From contig JBBJMF010000004.1 of the NCBI GenBank assembly GCA_037719575.1, positions 1 through 64,000 on the forward strand: a stretch of DNA of 64,000 bases, given 5' to 3'. The position numbers were made by a program, and so were the translations under genes. The first letter of the stretch is position 1. Each line of letters starts with the position of its first letter. The notes beneath the pieces were generated by a model. The model saw nothing but the letters and a program-made list of their open reading frames with translations. It made no database searches and had not been told where the DNA came from. Below, in pieces: positions 36,475-45,545 of the stretch. This DNA comes from JAWWPG01 sp037719575. Lineage in GTDB: Bacteria; Actinomycetota; Actinomycetes; Propionibacteriales; Nocardioidaceae.

Positions 36475-37179
36475 GTGGGCAGGTCCGTGTTGGTCACCGG
36501 TGGCAACCGCGGGATCGGCCGGGTGATCGCGCAGGCGTTCGCTGACGTGGGTGACCAGGTGGCCGTGACCTACCGGTCCGGAGAGCCGCCGGAAGGCTTC
36601 CTGGGCGTGCGCTGCGACGTCACGGACACCACAGCGGTGGACGAGGCCTTCGCCACGATCGAGGAGGAGCACGGGCCGGTCGAGGTGCTCGTTGCCAACG
36701 CCGGCATTACCCGGGACGGTCTCCTGCTGCGGATGTCCGACGACGACTGGCAGGCGGTGCTCGAGACCAACCTCACCGGCTCGTTCCGGGTGGCCAAGCG
36801 GGCGGCCAAGGGGATGCTCCGCCTTCGCCGCGGGCGCATCGTGCTGGTGTCGTCGGTCGTGGGCCTGTTGGGATCGGCCGGGCAGGTGAACTACGCCGCG
36901 AGCAAGTCCGGCCTGGTCGGGATGGCCAGGTCGATGGCCCGCGAGCTCGGCAGCCGCTCGATCACCACGAACGTGGTGGCTCCGGGCTTGGTGGAGACGG
37001 ACATGACGTCGGAGCTTCCCGAGGCGAGGAAGGCCGAGTACCTGAAGGCGATCCCGCTCGGACGCTACGCCACGAGCCAGGAGGTCGCCGCTGCCGTTCG
37101 ATGGTTGGCCTCGGACGAGGCCGGCTACATCACCGGCGCCGTGATCCCCGTCGACGGTGGCCTGGGCATGGGTCACTGA
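36475..37179 (+). CDS. fabG: 3-oxoacyl-ACP reductase FabG (MabA-like)
   Basis: NADPH-dependent reductase of the FAS-II cycle. The 234-residue product has TGGNRGIGRVIA, NAGITRDGLL, catalytic NYAASKSGLVGMARSMARE (Tyr-x3-Lys) and the C-terminal GYITGAVIPVDGG. GTG start after GGGAGGAGG. It is followed by fabI, matching mycobacterial mabA-inhA order, which suggests the pair serves the same elongation system here. Confidence 0.93.
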   Translation: MGRSVLVTGGNRGIGRVIAQAFADVGDQVAVTYRSGEPPEGFLGVRCDVTDTTAVDEAFATIEEEHGPVEVLVANAGITRDGLLLRMSDDDWQAVLETNLTGSFRVAKRAAKGMLRLRRGRIVLVSSVVGLLGSAGQVNYAASKSGLVGMARSMARELGSRSITTNVVAPGLVETDMTSELPEARKAEYLKAIPLGRYATSQEVAAAVRWLASDEAGYITGAVIPVDGGLGMGH

Positions 37180-37242
37180 GCACCACTCGACGACGATCCG
37201 ATACCGCACCACACCAGAGTGCCGAGCAAAGGACAGCAAACG

Positions 37243-38013
37243 ATGGGCATCCTCGAAGGCAAGAACATCCTGGTGGCAGGAGTCACGATCGACACCTCGA
37301 TCGGCTTCGCCACGGCTAAGGTCGCCCAGGAGCAGGGGGCCACCGTCCTGATCTCCAACTTCGGCAGGGCCCTGTCGATCACCCGCCGCATCGCGAAGCG
37401 GCTCCCCGTCGAACCGCCGGTGCTCGAGCTCGACGTGACCGACGACGAGCACCTGGCGGGGCTCGCCGACCAGGTGCGCGAGCACGTCGACCACCTCGAC
37501 GGCGTCGTCCACGCGATCGCCTACGGAAACCCTCAGACGATCCTGGGCGGCAAGTTCCTCGAGGGGCCGTGGCCGGACGTGGGTCAGGCGGTGCACGTGT
37601 CGGCGTACTCGCTGCAGGCGCTTGCGGTCGCCTGCCTGCCCCTGATGGGCAACGGAGGAAGCGTCGTCGGCATGACGTTCGACGCCTCAGTCGCCTGGCC
37701 CGGCTACGACTGGATGGGGTTCGCCAAGGGGGCCCTCGAGTCCTGCAACCGCTACCTCGCACGTGACCTGGGAGCCCACGACATCCGATGCAATCTGGTC
37801 AGCGCCGGGCCCCTCAAGACTCTTGCAGCCAAGGCGATACCCGGTTTCGAGCGCTTCGAGGACGAGTGGGCCAAGCGGGCGCCGATCGGCTGGGACCTGC
37901 AAGACCTGGAGCCGACGGCCCGCGGGGCGGTGGCGCTGCTCAGCGACTTCTTCCCGAAGACGACGGGGGAGATCGTCCACGTGGACGGCGGCTACCACGC
38001 GATGGGTGCCTGA
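37243..38013 (+). CDS. fabI: Enoyl-ACP reductase FabI (InhA-like)
   Basis: NADH-dependent enoyl-ACP reductase ending each FAS-II cycle; target of isoniazid-type and triclosan-type inhibitors in relatives. 256 residues: NILVAGVTIDTSIGFATAK cofactor motif, catalytic Tyr155 and Lys162 in YDWMGFAKGALES (the Tyr-x6-Lys spacing of FabI/InhA) and SAGPLKTLAAKAIPGF. ATG 37243 was chosen because AAAGGA precedes it and the family starts with MGILEGK. 63 bases after fabG, cotranscribed. Confidence 0.95.
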   Translation: MGILEGKNILVAGVTIDTSIGFATAKVAQEQGATVLISNFGRALSITRRIAKRLPVEPPVLELDVTDDEHLAGLADQVREHVDHLDGVVHAIAYGNPQTILGGKFLEGPWPDVGQAVHVSAYSLQALAVACLPLMGNGGSVVGMTFDASVAWPGYDWMGFAKGALESCNRYLARDLGAHDIRCNLVSAGPLKTLAAKAIPGFERFEDEWAKRAPIGWDLQDLEPTARGAVALLSDFFPKTTGEIVHVDGGYHAMGA

Positions 38014-38019
38014 GCCGCG

Positions 38020-38997
38020 ATGGCGCGAATCGAGACCGAGCTGACGCGGCGTTTCGACCTGCACATCCCGGTGGTCGCGGCGTCCATGGCCGGGGTGTCC
38101 GACGGCGCGTTCGCTGCGGCGGCCAGCCGGGCCGGCATCCTCGGCACGATTGGCGTCGGCGGTACGGCGTCCGGAGACTTCGTCCGGACGGAGATGCAGG
38201 TGGCGGCCGCCGGGGGTCTGCCCTTCGGCGTCGGCCTGATGGCCTGGGCGTTGCCGACCCGGCCCGAACAGCTCGACGCCGTGCTGGCCGCTCCGCCGGC
38301 ACTGGTCTCCGTCAGCTTCGGGGACTATCCGCCGTACCTCGAGCGGCTGCGGGCCGCGGGATGCGCGCTGGTGACCCAGGTCGGATCGCTGGAGCAGGCT
38401 CTGCAGGCGCAGGACGCGGGCGTCGACTTCATCGTGAGCCGCGGGTCGGAGGGCGGCGGCCACGGCTACCCGCAGGTCTCCACCCTTCCCTTGTTGCAGG
38501 CGGTGCTGGAGCGGGTCAGCGTCCCGGTACTGGCGGCCGGAGGAATCGGCACGGCCCGCGGGCTGGCCGCCGTCCTGGCTGCTGGAGCCGCCGGCGCCTG
38601 GGTGGGATCCGCCTTCGTCAGCTGCCGGGAGTCGGCCTGGCCGGACGACCAGGTCGCCCAGCTGGCCAGGGCGGACGAGCGCTCGACGGCGTACGGGCAT
38701 GTCTTCGACGTCGCGTCGGCTGTCGGATGGCCGGAGGACATCGGCGGCCGCACCTTGCGCAACGACTTCTTCGACCGCTGGAACGGCCACGAGACCGAGC
38801 TGCGCAGCGACCCCGAGGCGCTGACAGCGTTTCGCTCGGCACCCGACAGCCGCGACTTCTCCACAATGCCCGTCTACATCGGGCAGGGCGTCGGGCTCCT
38901 CGACGGAACCCGTCCTCGGGTGGCGGACGTCGTCGCCGAGCTTGCCGGCGCGGCCGGCCTGCTTCGCGCCGGCACGGACCTCGTCACGGGCGGATAG
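38020..38997 (+). CDS. Nitronate monooxygenase-type FMN enzyme
   Basis: 325-residue TIM-barrel flavoprotein of the NMO / 2-nitropropane dioxygenase family. FMN and phosphate region SRGSEGGGHGYP, AAGGIGTARGLAAVLAAGAAGAWVGSAF. Physiological substrate uncertain: family members oxidise alkyl nitronates such as propionate-3-nitronate, and some act as enoyl reductases (FabK), so the position right after fabI is notable. ATG 38020, six bases after the fabI stop. Confidence 0.85.
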   Translation: MARIETELTRRFDLHIPVVAASMAGVSDGAFAAAASRAGILGTIGVGGTASGDFVRTEMQVAAAGGLPFGVGLMAWALPTRPEQLDAVLAAPPALVSVSFGDYPPYLERLRAAGCALVTQVGSLEQALQAQDAGVDFIVSRGSEGGGHGYPQVSTLPLLQAVLERVSVPVLAAGGIGTARGLAAVLAAGAAGAWVGSAFVSCRESAWPDDQVAQLARADERSTAYGHVFDVASAVGWPEDIGGRTLRNDFFDRWNGHETELRSDPEALTAFRSAPDSRDFSTMPVYIGQGVGLLDGTRPRVADVVAELAGAAGLLRAGTDLVTGG

Positions 38998-39000
38998 CGT
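38995..39000 (+). promoter_or_regulatory. Leaderless-type -10 box (CphA-like Mur ligase)
   Basis: TAGCGT, made from the stop codon of the preceding gene plus three bases, exactly 6 bases before the GTG at 39007. Confidence 0.45.
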
Positions 39001-39006
39001 GTCGCG

Positions 39007-40704
39007 GTGACATCATCGCTGCTCGAGCTGCGCGTGCTCGAGGGTCCGAACCTGTACTTCTCCAAGGCAGCCGTCAAGATCACGCTCGACGTGACTGCGC
39101 TCACCGAGGTGAGCCTCGACGTGGCGACCCGGTTGGCCAAGAGAATCGGGCTGTCGAACATCAGGCCGGGGGAGGCGGGCAGCGGCTTCCGGCAGCGGTT
39201 CGCCGCCAGGGCGCTCGCCCGGCTCGTCCGCCAGGTGGCCGCGGAGGCGGGCACCCACCGGCTCGCGGTGCGGGTCCGGCCCACGAGCGACCCGGACCGG
39301 CTGGTCGTCGCGTTCCCGTGGCGGCACCGTACTCGCGCCGAAGCCCTCGGCCACGCCGTGGGCGACGTGCTCGACGGTCTGGCCGGCTCGGACATCGACG
39401 AAGTGGTCGGCGCCGCGGCGCGGACGGTACGCAACGCCGACCCGGGGCCTCGCCCACCCACCATCAAGCCACGCGTCCCGGTGGTCTCGGTGACGGGCAC
39501 CAACGGCAAGACGACGACCTCGCGGATGATCGGGCACATCGCCCGGGCTGCCGGCCGGCACGTCGCTTGGTCGTCGACGGATGGAATCTATGCCGACGGG
39601 GTGCTGGTGGAGAGTGGGGACTACTCCGGGCCGAGCGGGGCCGGACGGGTGCTCGCGCAGCCGGGCGTGGAGCTGGTGGTGACCGAGACCGCCCGGGGCG
39701 GCATCCTGCTCCGGGGCATCGGGCTGACGCACAACGACGTCTCCGTGGTGACGAACGTGAGCGCCGACCATCTCGGTCTGCAGGGCATCGACACCGTCGA
39801 CCAGCTCGCCGAGGTGAAGGCCGTGGTCCCGCGGATGACGCGCACAGGTGGGTGGGCCGTGCTCAACGGTGACGACCCACGAGTCATCGCGATGCGGTCG
39901 GTGATCACCGCCAAGCCGTGGGTCTTCTCCCGGGACCCGGACTCGCCGTCGATCCGCGAGGTGCTCGGCGTCGGTGGCCGCGCCACCACGGTTGTCGACG
40001 GCTGGATCTGCGTCGTCGCTGCCGGTGCCGACTTCGACCCGCTCGTGCGTCTTGTCGACGTACCGATGACCCTGTCGGGACTGAGCCACTTCAACGTCGA
40101 GAACGCCCTGGCCGCCACCAGCGCCGCGCTGGGGGTAGGGCTTCCCCGCGAGGCCGTTGTCGAGGGCCTGACCTCGTTCGCGCCGGGGCCGGAGCACAAC
40201 CCCGGCCGGATGAACATCTACTCGCTGGGCGACGTCACCGTCGTGGTCGATCTCGCGCACAACGAGTCCGGACTGGACGCGTTGCTGGAGATCATGCACG
40301 GTCTGCGCACGCCCGGCGCGCGGGCGCTGCTCGCCGTGGGCACCGCAGGTGACCGAAGCGACGGGCTGATTCGCAACCTCGGGGCCATCGGTGCTCGTGG
40401 CAGTGACGTGATGGTGATCGTGCACAAGCTGAAGTATCTGCGCGGACGGCACCAGAACGATCTCGCCGAGCTCTACCGTTCCGGCGCAGCGGAGGTAGGG
40501 GTCGACGAGGTGCCGGCCTACGAGACCGAGCTTGCCGGGCTGGTGGCCCTCCTCGGACGGGCCGGGCCACGCGACGTGGTCGGCCTCATGTGCCACCAGG
40601 ACCGGACCGAGATCGACCGGTGGCTTCGCGAGCAGGGCGGCACGGTCGACTCCCCCGAGGTGCTGCGAGACAAGGTGCTCCTCGCCCGCAGCGAGGTCGG
40701 CTGA
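39007..40704 (+). CDS. Mur-ligase family protein, CphA-like but lacking the ATP-grasp domain
   Basis: 565 residues. Residues 1-125 look like the N-terminal domain of cyanophycin synthetase (LELRVLEGPNLYFSKAAVKITLDV, compare CphA RGANIWSYEKAVHLVVDL). Residues 158-565 are a Mur-type ligase domain with P-loop GTNGKTTTSRM at 164 and ADHLGLQGIDTVDQLAEVKA, closely parallel to the CphA Mur domain encoded 1 kb away. The central ATP-grasp domain, which adds Asp in CphA, is absent. Acceptor and amino acid are unknown; a partner or variant of cyanophycin synthesis is an inference. Probably leaderless from its own promoter. Confidence 0.85.
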   Translation: MTSSLLELRVLEGPNLYFSKAAVKITLDVTALTEVSLDVATRLAKRIGLSNIRPGEAGSGFRQRFAARALARLVRQVAAEAGTHRLAVRVRPTSDPDRLVVAFPWRHRTRAEALGHAVGDVLDGLAGSDIDEVVGAAARTVRNADPGPRPPTIKPRVPVVSVTGTNGKTTTSRMIGHIARAAGRHVAWSSTDGIYADGVLVESGDYSGPSGAGRVLAQPGVELVVTETARGGILLRGIGLTHNDVSVVTNVSADHLGLQGIDTVDQLAEVKAVVPRMTRTGGWAVLNGDDPRVIAMRSVITAKPWVFSRDPDSPSIREVLGVGGRATTVVDGWICVVAAGADFDPLVRLVDVPMTLSGLSHFNVENALAATSAALGVGLPREAVVEGLTSFAPGPEHNPGRMNIYSLGDVTVVVDLAHNESGLDALLEIMHGLRTPGARALLAVGTAGDRSDGLIRNLGAIGARGSDVMVIVHKLKYLRGRHQNDLAELYRSGAAEVGVDEVPAYETELAGLVALLGRAGPRDVVGLMCHQDRTEIDRWLREQGGTVDSPEVLRDKVLLARSEVG

Positions 40705-40709
40705 GCGCC

Positions 40710-41588
40710 GTGGACCTCGACGCGGTTGCCGACGAGCTCTACGCACTGCCTCCTGAGCAGTTCACGACGGCACGGACTTCGCGCGAGAAGGAGGCCAAGG
40801 CTGCCGGCGACAAGGACCTCGCCGCGCAGATCCATGCGCTGGTCAAGCCGAACCAGGTGGCGTGGCTCGCGAACCAGCTGGCCCGGCAGCACGGCGACGA
40901 GGTCGGGCCGCTGCTGGACCTCGGTGCCGGGCTGCGGGACGCCGCCGGCTCACTCACGGGCGACCAGCTGCGCGACTTCACCAAGCAGAAGCGGCTGCTC
41001 GTCTCGGCCCTTGTCGGCCAGGGTCGCCGGCTGGCTGCCGCTCACGGCCGCAAGGTCAGCGACCTCACCATGCGCGGGCTCGAGGACACCCTCAACGCCG
41101 GACTCGCGGACCCGGCCGCCGCAGCTCTGCTCGTCGCCGGCCGGCTGACCACTGGTCTGCAGTACTCCGGGTTCGGCCCTGCTACCGGTGATGGGGGACC
41201 CAACCTGGCGAGCGTGCAGACCACCGACCAGCCCGCGGGGCGATACACCAGGTCCGGCTCGAAGGAGCAGCGGCTCGCGGAGCGAGTGGCATCCGCCGAC
41301 CGCGACGTGGAGCAGGCCATGGCGGCGGTGGCCGAGGCCGGCGCGGCCAGGGCGGATGCGGAGGCCGCAGCGGAGCGCGCGGCCGGCACGTCTCAGGAGA
41401 TCGAGGGCGAGGTGACTCGGCTACGCGAGGCGTTGGAGCGGGCAACGACCGCGCAGGCGGAGGCGGACTGGGAACGTCGTCGTACCCGCAAGGAGCTGGA
41501 GTCGGCCGAACGAGCGGTGACGCAGGCCGAGCGGCGGATCGGCGAGGCCAAGGAGCGACGTGCCGCGCTCACGCCGGGGGAGGACTGA
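40710..41588 (+). CDS. Hypothetical protein with long C-terminal coiled coil
   Basis: 292 residues, not recognised. N-terminal 150 residues are helical with LYALPPEQFTTARTSREKEAK and ALVKPNQVAWLANQLARQ, which I believe is a conserved actinobacterial domain of unknown function. Residues about 195-285 are a charged Ala/Glu/Arg heptad-like coiled coil. No Cys, no membrane segment. GTG start five bases after the CphA-like ligase, so the two are probably cotranslated, and the protein may be linked to cyanophycin granules; that is speculation from position. Confidence 0.75.
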   Translation: MDLDAVADELYALPPEQFTTARTSREKEAKAAGDKDLAAQIHALVKPNQVAWLANQLARQHGDEVGPLLDLGAGLRDAAGSLTGDQLRDFTKQKRLLVSALVGQGRRLAAAHGRKVSDLTMRGLEDTLNAGLADPAAAALLVAGRLTTGLQYSGFGPATGDGGPNLASVQTTDQPAGRYTRSGSKEQRLAERVASADRDVEQAMAAVAEAGAARADAEAAAERAAGTSQEIEGEVTRLREALERATTAQAEADWERRRTRKELESAERAVTQAERRIGEAKERRAALTPGED

Positions 41589-41615
41589 CGTCTGGCGGCT
41601 CGTTCAGCGCTCGTG

Positions 41616-41635
41616 CCACGCAAACGCGCGCGTGG
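41616..41635. terminator. Hairpin between convergent coiled-coil and cphA genes
   Basis: CCACGC and GCGTGG with an 8-base loop in the 53-base spacer between two convergent genes; could serve both strands. No T-tract. Confidence 0.4.
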
Positions 41636-41641
41636 ATGTCC

Positions 41642-44473
41642 TCAGAACAGCACGGGCACCTGTGGGTGCGCCGACCCCGCGAGGTCGGGATCGCCCACCA
41701 GGGCGTCGTCGGCAGCGCTGGAGGCGCCGGCCTGCGCGTGGTTGGACCAGGACTCCAGCTCGGCCATCACCGGCGCGTGCTTGTCGACGCACATGATCAC
41801 CAGGTCGCCCTTGTTGGCGCGGGTCATCGCGTGCCGCACGGCGTCGATCTCGTCGAGCACGATCTCCACCTGCTTGCACCTCGCACCGTCGGCCATCCTG
41901 TCCCGAACCCCGTCGGCCACCAGCCCGGCGGTCTCGCCGGTCTTGCGCCCACGCAGGGCGGCGTCCTCCCGCACCACGATGACGTCGAAGTGTTCGGCGG
42001 CGACCGAGCCGAGCTCTGTCATGTCCTCGTCACGGCGGTCCCCCGCAGTGGAGATGACACCGATCCGGGACGGCTTGCCGAGGTCGCTGGTGGCAAGCAT
42101 GCTGTCGCCCAGCCGGTCGACGAAGTCACCGAGCATCCGCATCCCGGGAGCGTTGTGGCAGTAGTCGATGACCACGTTGACGCCTTCGACCTCGATCTCG
42201 TTGAGCCGGCCGGGGGAGAGGTAGTAGTTCGTGGAGAACGTCCGCAGGCCCTGCCGGATGTCGTGCAGCGGCGCTCCCGCGGCGAACGCAGCGGCGGCCG
42301 CGGCCAGCGAGTTCTGCACGTTCATCAGGGCCCGGCCGCTGAAGGTGGCGGGGAGCAGATGGGTCCAGGCGAGCTGCATCTGCCGGTTGCCGTGACGTAC
42401 GACGATCATGTCGCCCATGTCGCTCGTCTCGAGGACGACCGCCTTGCCCCCTCGACGGCAGTGGATGTCGATGAAGTCGCGCACTTCCGACCCGGCAGGA
42501 AGCATGCTGAACCAGACGACCTGACCCGAGCAGCGCCGCCGCATGGCGCGCACCAGCGGGTCGTCGGCGTTGAGCACCGCGTGGCCGTCGCGCGGGACCG
42601 CCTCGACTGGCACCGCCTTGACGTCGGCGAGCTGCTCGACCGTGTCGACGCCTCGCAGGCCGAGGTGGTCCGGCTGCACGTTGAGCACGACGGCGACGTC
42701 GTTGCGCTCATAGCCGAGTCCCTCACGCAGGATGCCGCCGCGGGCCACCTCGAAGACCGCAAAGTCCACGCGGGGGTTCTGCAGCACCATCCGGGCGGAC
42801 TTGGGCCCCGACGCGTCGGCCCGGATCACCAGCCGTTCGTCGATCACGACGCCGTCGGTCGACGTCATGCCGACCTTGCGACCCATGCCCTTGAAGATGT
42901 GGGCGATCATCCGCGACGTCGTGGTCTTGCCGTTCGTGCCGCTGACGGCGACGATCGGGATCCGGCTGGCAGCCCCCGGGGGGAACATCATGTCGACGAC
43001 GGCCTTGGAGATGAACTGCGGGTCCCCGATGGTCGGGTGCGTGTGCATCCGAAAGCCCGGCGCCGCGTTCACCTCGCAGATCGCGCCGCCGGTCTCGCGC
43101 ACGGGCTCGGTGATGTCGGGGCAGATGAAGTCGATGCCCGCGATGTCGAGCCCCACGACGCGGGCGGCCTCCTCGGCGATCTCGACGTTCTCCGGGTGGG
43201 CCTCGAACGTGCGGTCGATCGAGATGCCGCCGGTCGACATGTTCCCGGTCAGCGTCAGCTTCACGATCGTCTGGTCGGAGGGTACGTCGGACAGCTCGAA
43301 GCCCTGCTCGCGGACCAGCTCGACCGCAGCCTCGTCGACCTTGATGCGGGTCAGCACCTTCTCGTGGCCGACACCCCGGCGAGGGTCGGCGTTCGTTGCC
43401 TCGATCAGCTCCTGGACCGTGTGGGTAGCGTCCCCGATCACGTGTGCCGGCACCCGCTCGGCGATCGCGGCGATCCGGCCGTCGATGACCAGACAGCGGT
43501 AGTCCTTGCCGGTGACGAACGTCTCGACGATCACCCAGCCGCGCCGGGACTGCTCCTCCGCGACGGGGAAGGCTGCCCGCACCTCGGCCTCGTCCTGGAG
43601 GTCGAGGCACACCCCGCGCCCGTGGTTGCCGTCGAGCGGCTTGCACACGACGGGAAAGCCGATCCGCCGGGCCACGGCGACGGCCTGGTCGGCCGTCCGC
43701 ACGGACTCGGCGCGCGGCACCGGCAGTCCGGCGGCGCCGAGCAGCCGCCCGGTCAGGTCCTTGTCGCTCGCCACGTCGACAGCGATCGACGACGTGCTCG
43801 ACGTCATCGTGGCGCGGATCCGGCGTTGGTGGACGCCCTGCCCGAGCTGCACGAGCGAGTGCTGGTTGAGCCGGATCCAGGGGATGTCGCGGGAGACGGC
43901 CTCGTCGATGATCGCCTGGGTGGACGGTCCGAACGCCGTCCGCTCCGCACCGACGATGAACGACTCCAGCTCCTGCTCGAAGTCGAAGTCGGGCTCGGCC
44001 TCCACTAGGTGGTTGATGAGGCGGATCGCCAGCCGCCCGGCCTCGATGCCGACATTCTCGTCGACGTACCCGTAGATGACGTTGTAGCGGCCGTGCTCCC
44101 CGGGCACCTGGCGGGTCTTGCCGCGTCGAAGGTCGTGGCCGACCTCCTGCTGGAACTGCAGCGCGACGTGCTCGCTGACGTGGCCGAGCCAGGTGCCCTC
44201 GACGAGCCGCTCGACGAAACCGCCCTTGCGGCCGCGTGAGCACGAATGGTTGCGCAGCCCCGGGAGCAGGTCGAGCAGCCGCTCGGTGAAGGTCGGCAGC
44301 CGGTCCGTCGGCCACTCCTCGAGGCAGCCGAGGTCGACGACGAGATGCACCGCCTTCTCGTAGGACCAGATGTTGGCGCCGCGGTAGAGCCTGGTCTCGA
44401 TGATGGCGAGCTCCGGACGGGGTCCGTCGGGGCTGTGGACGGTACCGGAGGACTTCGCGCCGGTCTCGATCAT
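41642..44473 (-). CDS. cphA: Cyanophycin synthetase
   Basis: Makes multi-L-arginyl-poly-L-aspartate, a nitrogen and carbon storage polymer, by ATP-dependent addition of Asp then Arg. The 943-residue product is full length: N domain (ETRLYRGANIWSYEKAVHLV, about 1-165), ATP-grasp domain (about 210-485; VVCKPLDGNHGRGV, FEVNAAPGFRMH-type block CEVNAAPGFRMHTHP) and Mur domain with P-loop GTNGKTTTSRM at 512 and PDHLGLRGVDTVEQLADVKA. Both catalytic domains look intact. Its ATG overlaps the cphB stop by 4 bases. Confidence 0.95.
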   Translation of the reverse strand: MIETGAKSSGTVHSPDGPRPELAIIETRLYRGANIWSYEKAVHLVVDLGCLEEWPTDRLPTFTERLLDLLPGLRNHSCSRGRKGGFVERLVEGTWLGHVSEHVALQFQQEVGHDLRRGKTRQVPGEHGRYNVIYGYVDENVGIEAGRLAIRLINHLVEAEPDFDFEQELESFIVGAERTAFGPSTQAIIDEAVSRDIPWIRLNQHSLVQLGQGVHQRRIRATMTSSTSSIAVDVASDKDLTGRLLGAAGLPVPRAESVRTADQAVAVARRIGFPVVCKPLDGNHGRGVCLDLQDEAEVRAAFPVAEEQSRRGWVIVETFVTGKDYRCLVIDGRIAAIAERVPAHVIGDATHTVQELIEATNADPRRGVGHEKVLTRIKVDEAAVELVREQGFELSDVPSDQTIVKLTLTGNMSTGGISIDRTFEAHPENVEIAEEAARVVGLDIAGIDFICPDITEPVRETGGAICEVNAAPGFRMHTHPTIGDPQFISKAVVDMMFPPGAASRIPIVAVSGTNGKTTTSRMIAHIFKGMGRKVGMTSTDGVVIDERLVIRADASGPKSARMVLQNPRVDFAVFEVARGGILREGLGYERNDVAVVLNVQPDHLGLRGVDTVEQLADVKAVPVEAVPRDGHAVLNADDPLVRAMRRRCSGQVVWFSMLPAGSEVRDFIDIHCRRGGKAVVLETSDMGDMIVVRHGNRQMQLAWTHLLPATFSGRALMNVQNSLAAAAAAFAAGAPLHDIRQGLRTFSTNYYLSPGRLNEIEVEGVNVVIDYCHNAPGMRMLGDFVDRLGDSMLATSDLGKPSRIGVISTAGDRRDEDMTELGSVAAEHFDVIVVREDAALRGRKTGETAGLVADGVRDRMADGARCKQVEIVLDEIDAVRHAMTRANKGDLVIMCVDKHAPVMAELESWSNHAQAGASSAADDALVGDPDLAGSAHPQVPVLF

Positions 44474-45477
44474 GCTGTGCCGTCCTCTCGGTCTGGCTCG
44501 TCGGTCCCCGAGCCGGCCACGCTCGCCTCCCAGCCCTGCCGGCTGCGTGCTCGTCGTCTGCGCAGATAGGTCGGGGAGACACCCTCGGCGGCGATGTCGC
44601 TCGCCATCCGACGCAGATCCTCCTGCGCCTCACGCATCTCCTCGGCGGCATCCGGGTCGAGGTCGGCGGGCATCCGCACCAGGTCCCGGAGCTCAAGGTC
44701 GAACCTCGACCCGTCCGGAAGCACGTGCAGCCGCGCGCCGGAGATCATCAGCGGCCGGGTACGCGTCGCCTGGTGGGCGTTGGACGTCACGTGGGTCCCG
44801 TCGATGATCGTCACCGCGCCGCGACCGACGACCTCCAAGAACCTGCCCCGCGTGATGACGGCTGCCGTGTCTTCGTCGATGCCGATGCCGAGCAGGTTGG
44901 GCGACTGCGCCACGCACATCAGTAGGCGTCCGTAACGGTTCCGCTGCGTGAAGTGCTGGTCTATCACGCAGCCCTGGACGAGGCCGAGTCCCGCGGCCAG
45001 CTGGGTCATTCGCTGCTTGGGCGTCGTGCCCCCGCTTCCGAAAGCCACCATGTGCGAGGACTGGAAGCTCGCGCCAGCGGACGTGCCGCCGACGGTGATG
45101 CCGCGCTCGTGCGCCTGCTTGATCGCCTCGCCGAACGGGGTGCCGTTGATGATCGCCGAGAGCTTGAGCTGGTTGCCACCCGTCATGAAGATCCCGGTGG
45201 CCTCGCCGAGCCGGTCGACGTACGACGGGTCCGCGGCCTCCTCGCGGCTCTCCGGCCGCACGCCCAGGACCTCCGCCGCGCCCAACCGGGTGAAGAGCGC
45301 GACGTACACGTCGATGATCTCCGGGCCGAGGCTCGACGCGGTCGGGACAACCGCGATGCGCGCCGACGCGCCGCCGCACGCCGCGACGAACCTCGTGAGC
45401 ACGGTGCGCCTCTGCAGCTTGTCCTCGGCGCCCCCGATGACATAGAGGGCGCCAACGCCGCCCGCCGAGTCAAGCAT
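44470..45477 (-). CDS. cphB: Cyanophycinase
   Basis: Serine exopeptidase of family S51 that cuts cyanophycin into beta-Asp-Arg dipeptides. 335 residues. Nucleophile Ser in VGGTSAGASFQS, acid-box IFMTGGNQLKL and VIDQHFTQRNRYGRL with catalytic-site residues. C-terminal 55 residues charged and variable. First gene of the cphB-cphA operon, so degradation and synthesis are co-expressed. TAGGGT lies exactly 6 bases before the ATG, so a leaderless start is likely. No isoaspartyl dipeptidase gene is nearby to finish the breakdown. Confidence 0.95.
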   Translation of the reverse strand: MLDSAGGVGALYVIGGAEDKLQRRTVLTRFVAACGGASARIAVVPTASSLGPEIIDVYVALFTRLGAAEVLGVRPESREEAADPSYVDRLGEATGIFMTGGNQLKLSAIINGTPFGEAIKQAHERGITVGGTSAGASFQSSHMVAFGSGGTTPKQRMTQLAAGLGLVQGCVIDQHFTQRNRYGRLLMCVAQSPNLLGIGIDEDTAAVITRGRFLEVVGRGAVTIIDGTHVTSNAHQATRTRPLMISGARLHVLPDGSRFDLELRDLVRMPADLDPDAAEEMREAQEDLRRMASDIAAEGVSPTYLRRRRARSRQGWEASVAGSGTDEPDREDGTA

Positions 45478-45483
45478 GCCCGA

Positions 45484-45489
45484 ACCCTA
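45484..45489 (-). promoter_or_regulatory. Leaderless-type -10 box (cphB-cphA operon)
   Basis: TAGGGT on the minus strand, exactly 6 bases before the cphB ATG. Confidence 0.5.
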
Positions 45490-45545
45490 CGGGCCAGCGC
45501 CCGGTGTCGAGTGCCCGGCTCGCTGCGGATGGGCAAGACTGGGGC

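Noticed and set aside
37788..39872. Open frame of nearly 700 codons on the plus strand across fabI, the NMO-type gene and the CphA-like ligase
   Set aside because: Arg/Gly-rich composition in the wrong frame of three well-identified genes; a high-GC shadow.
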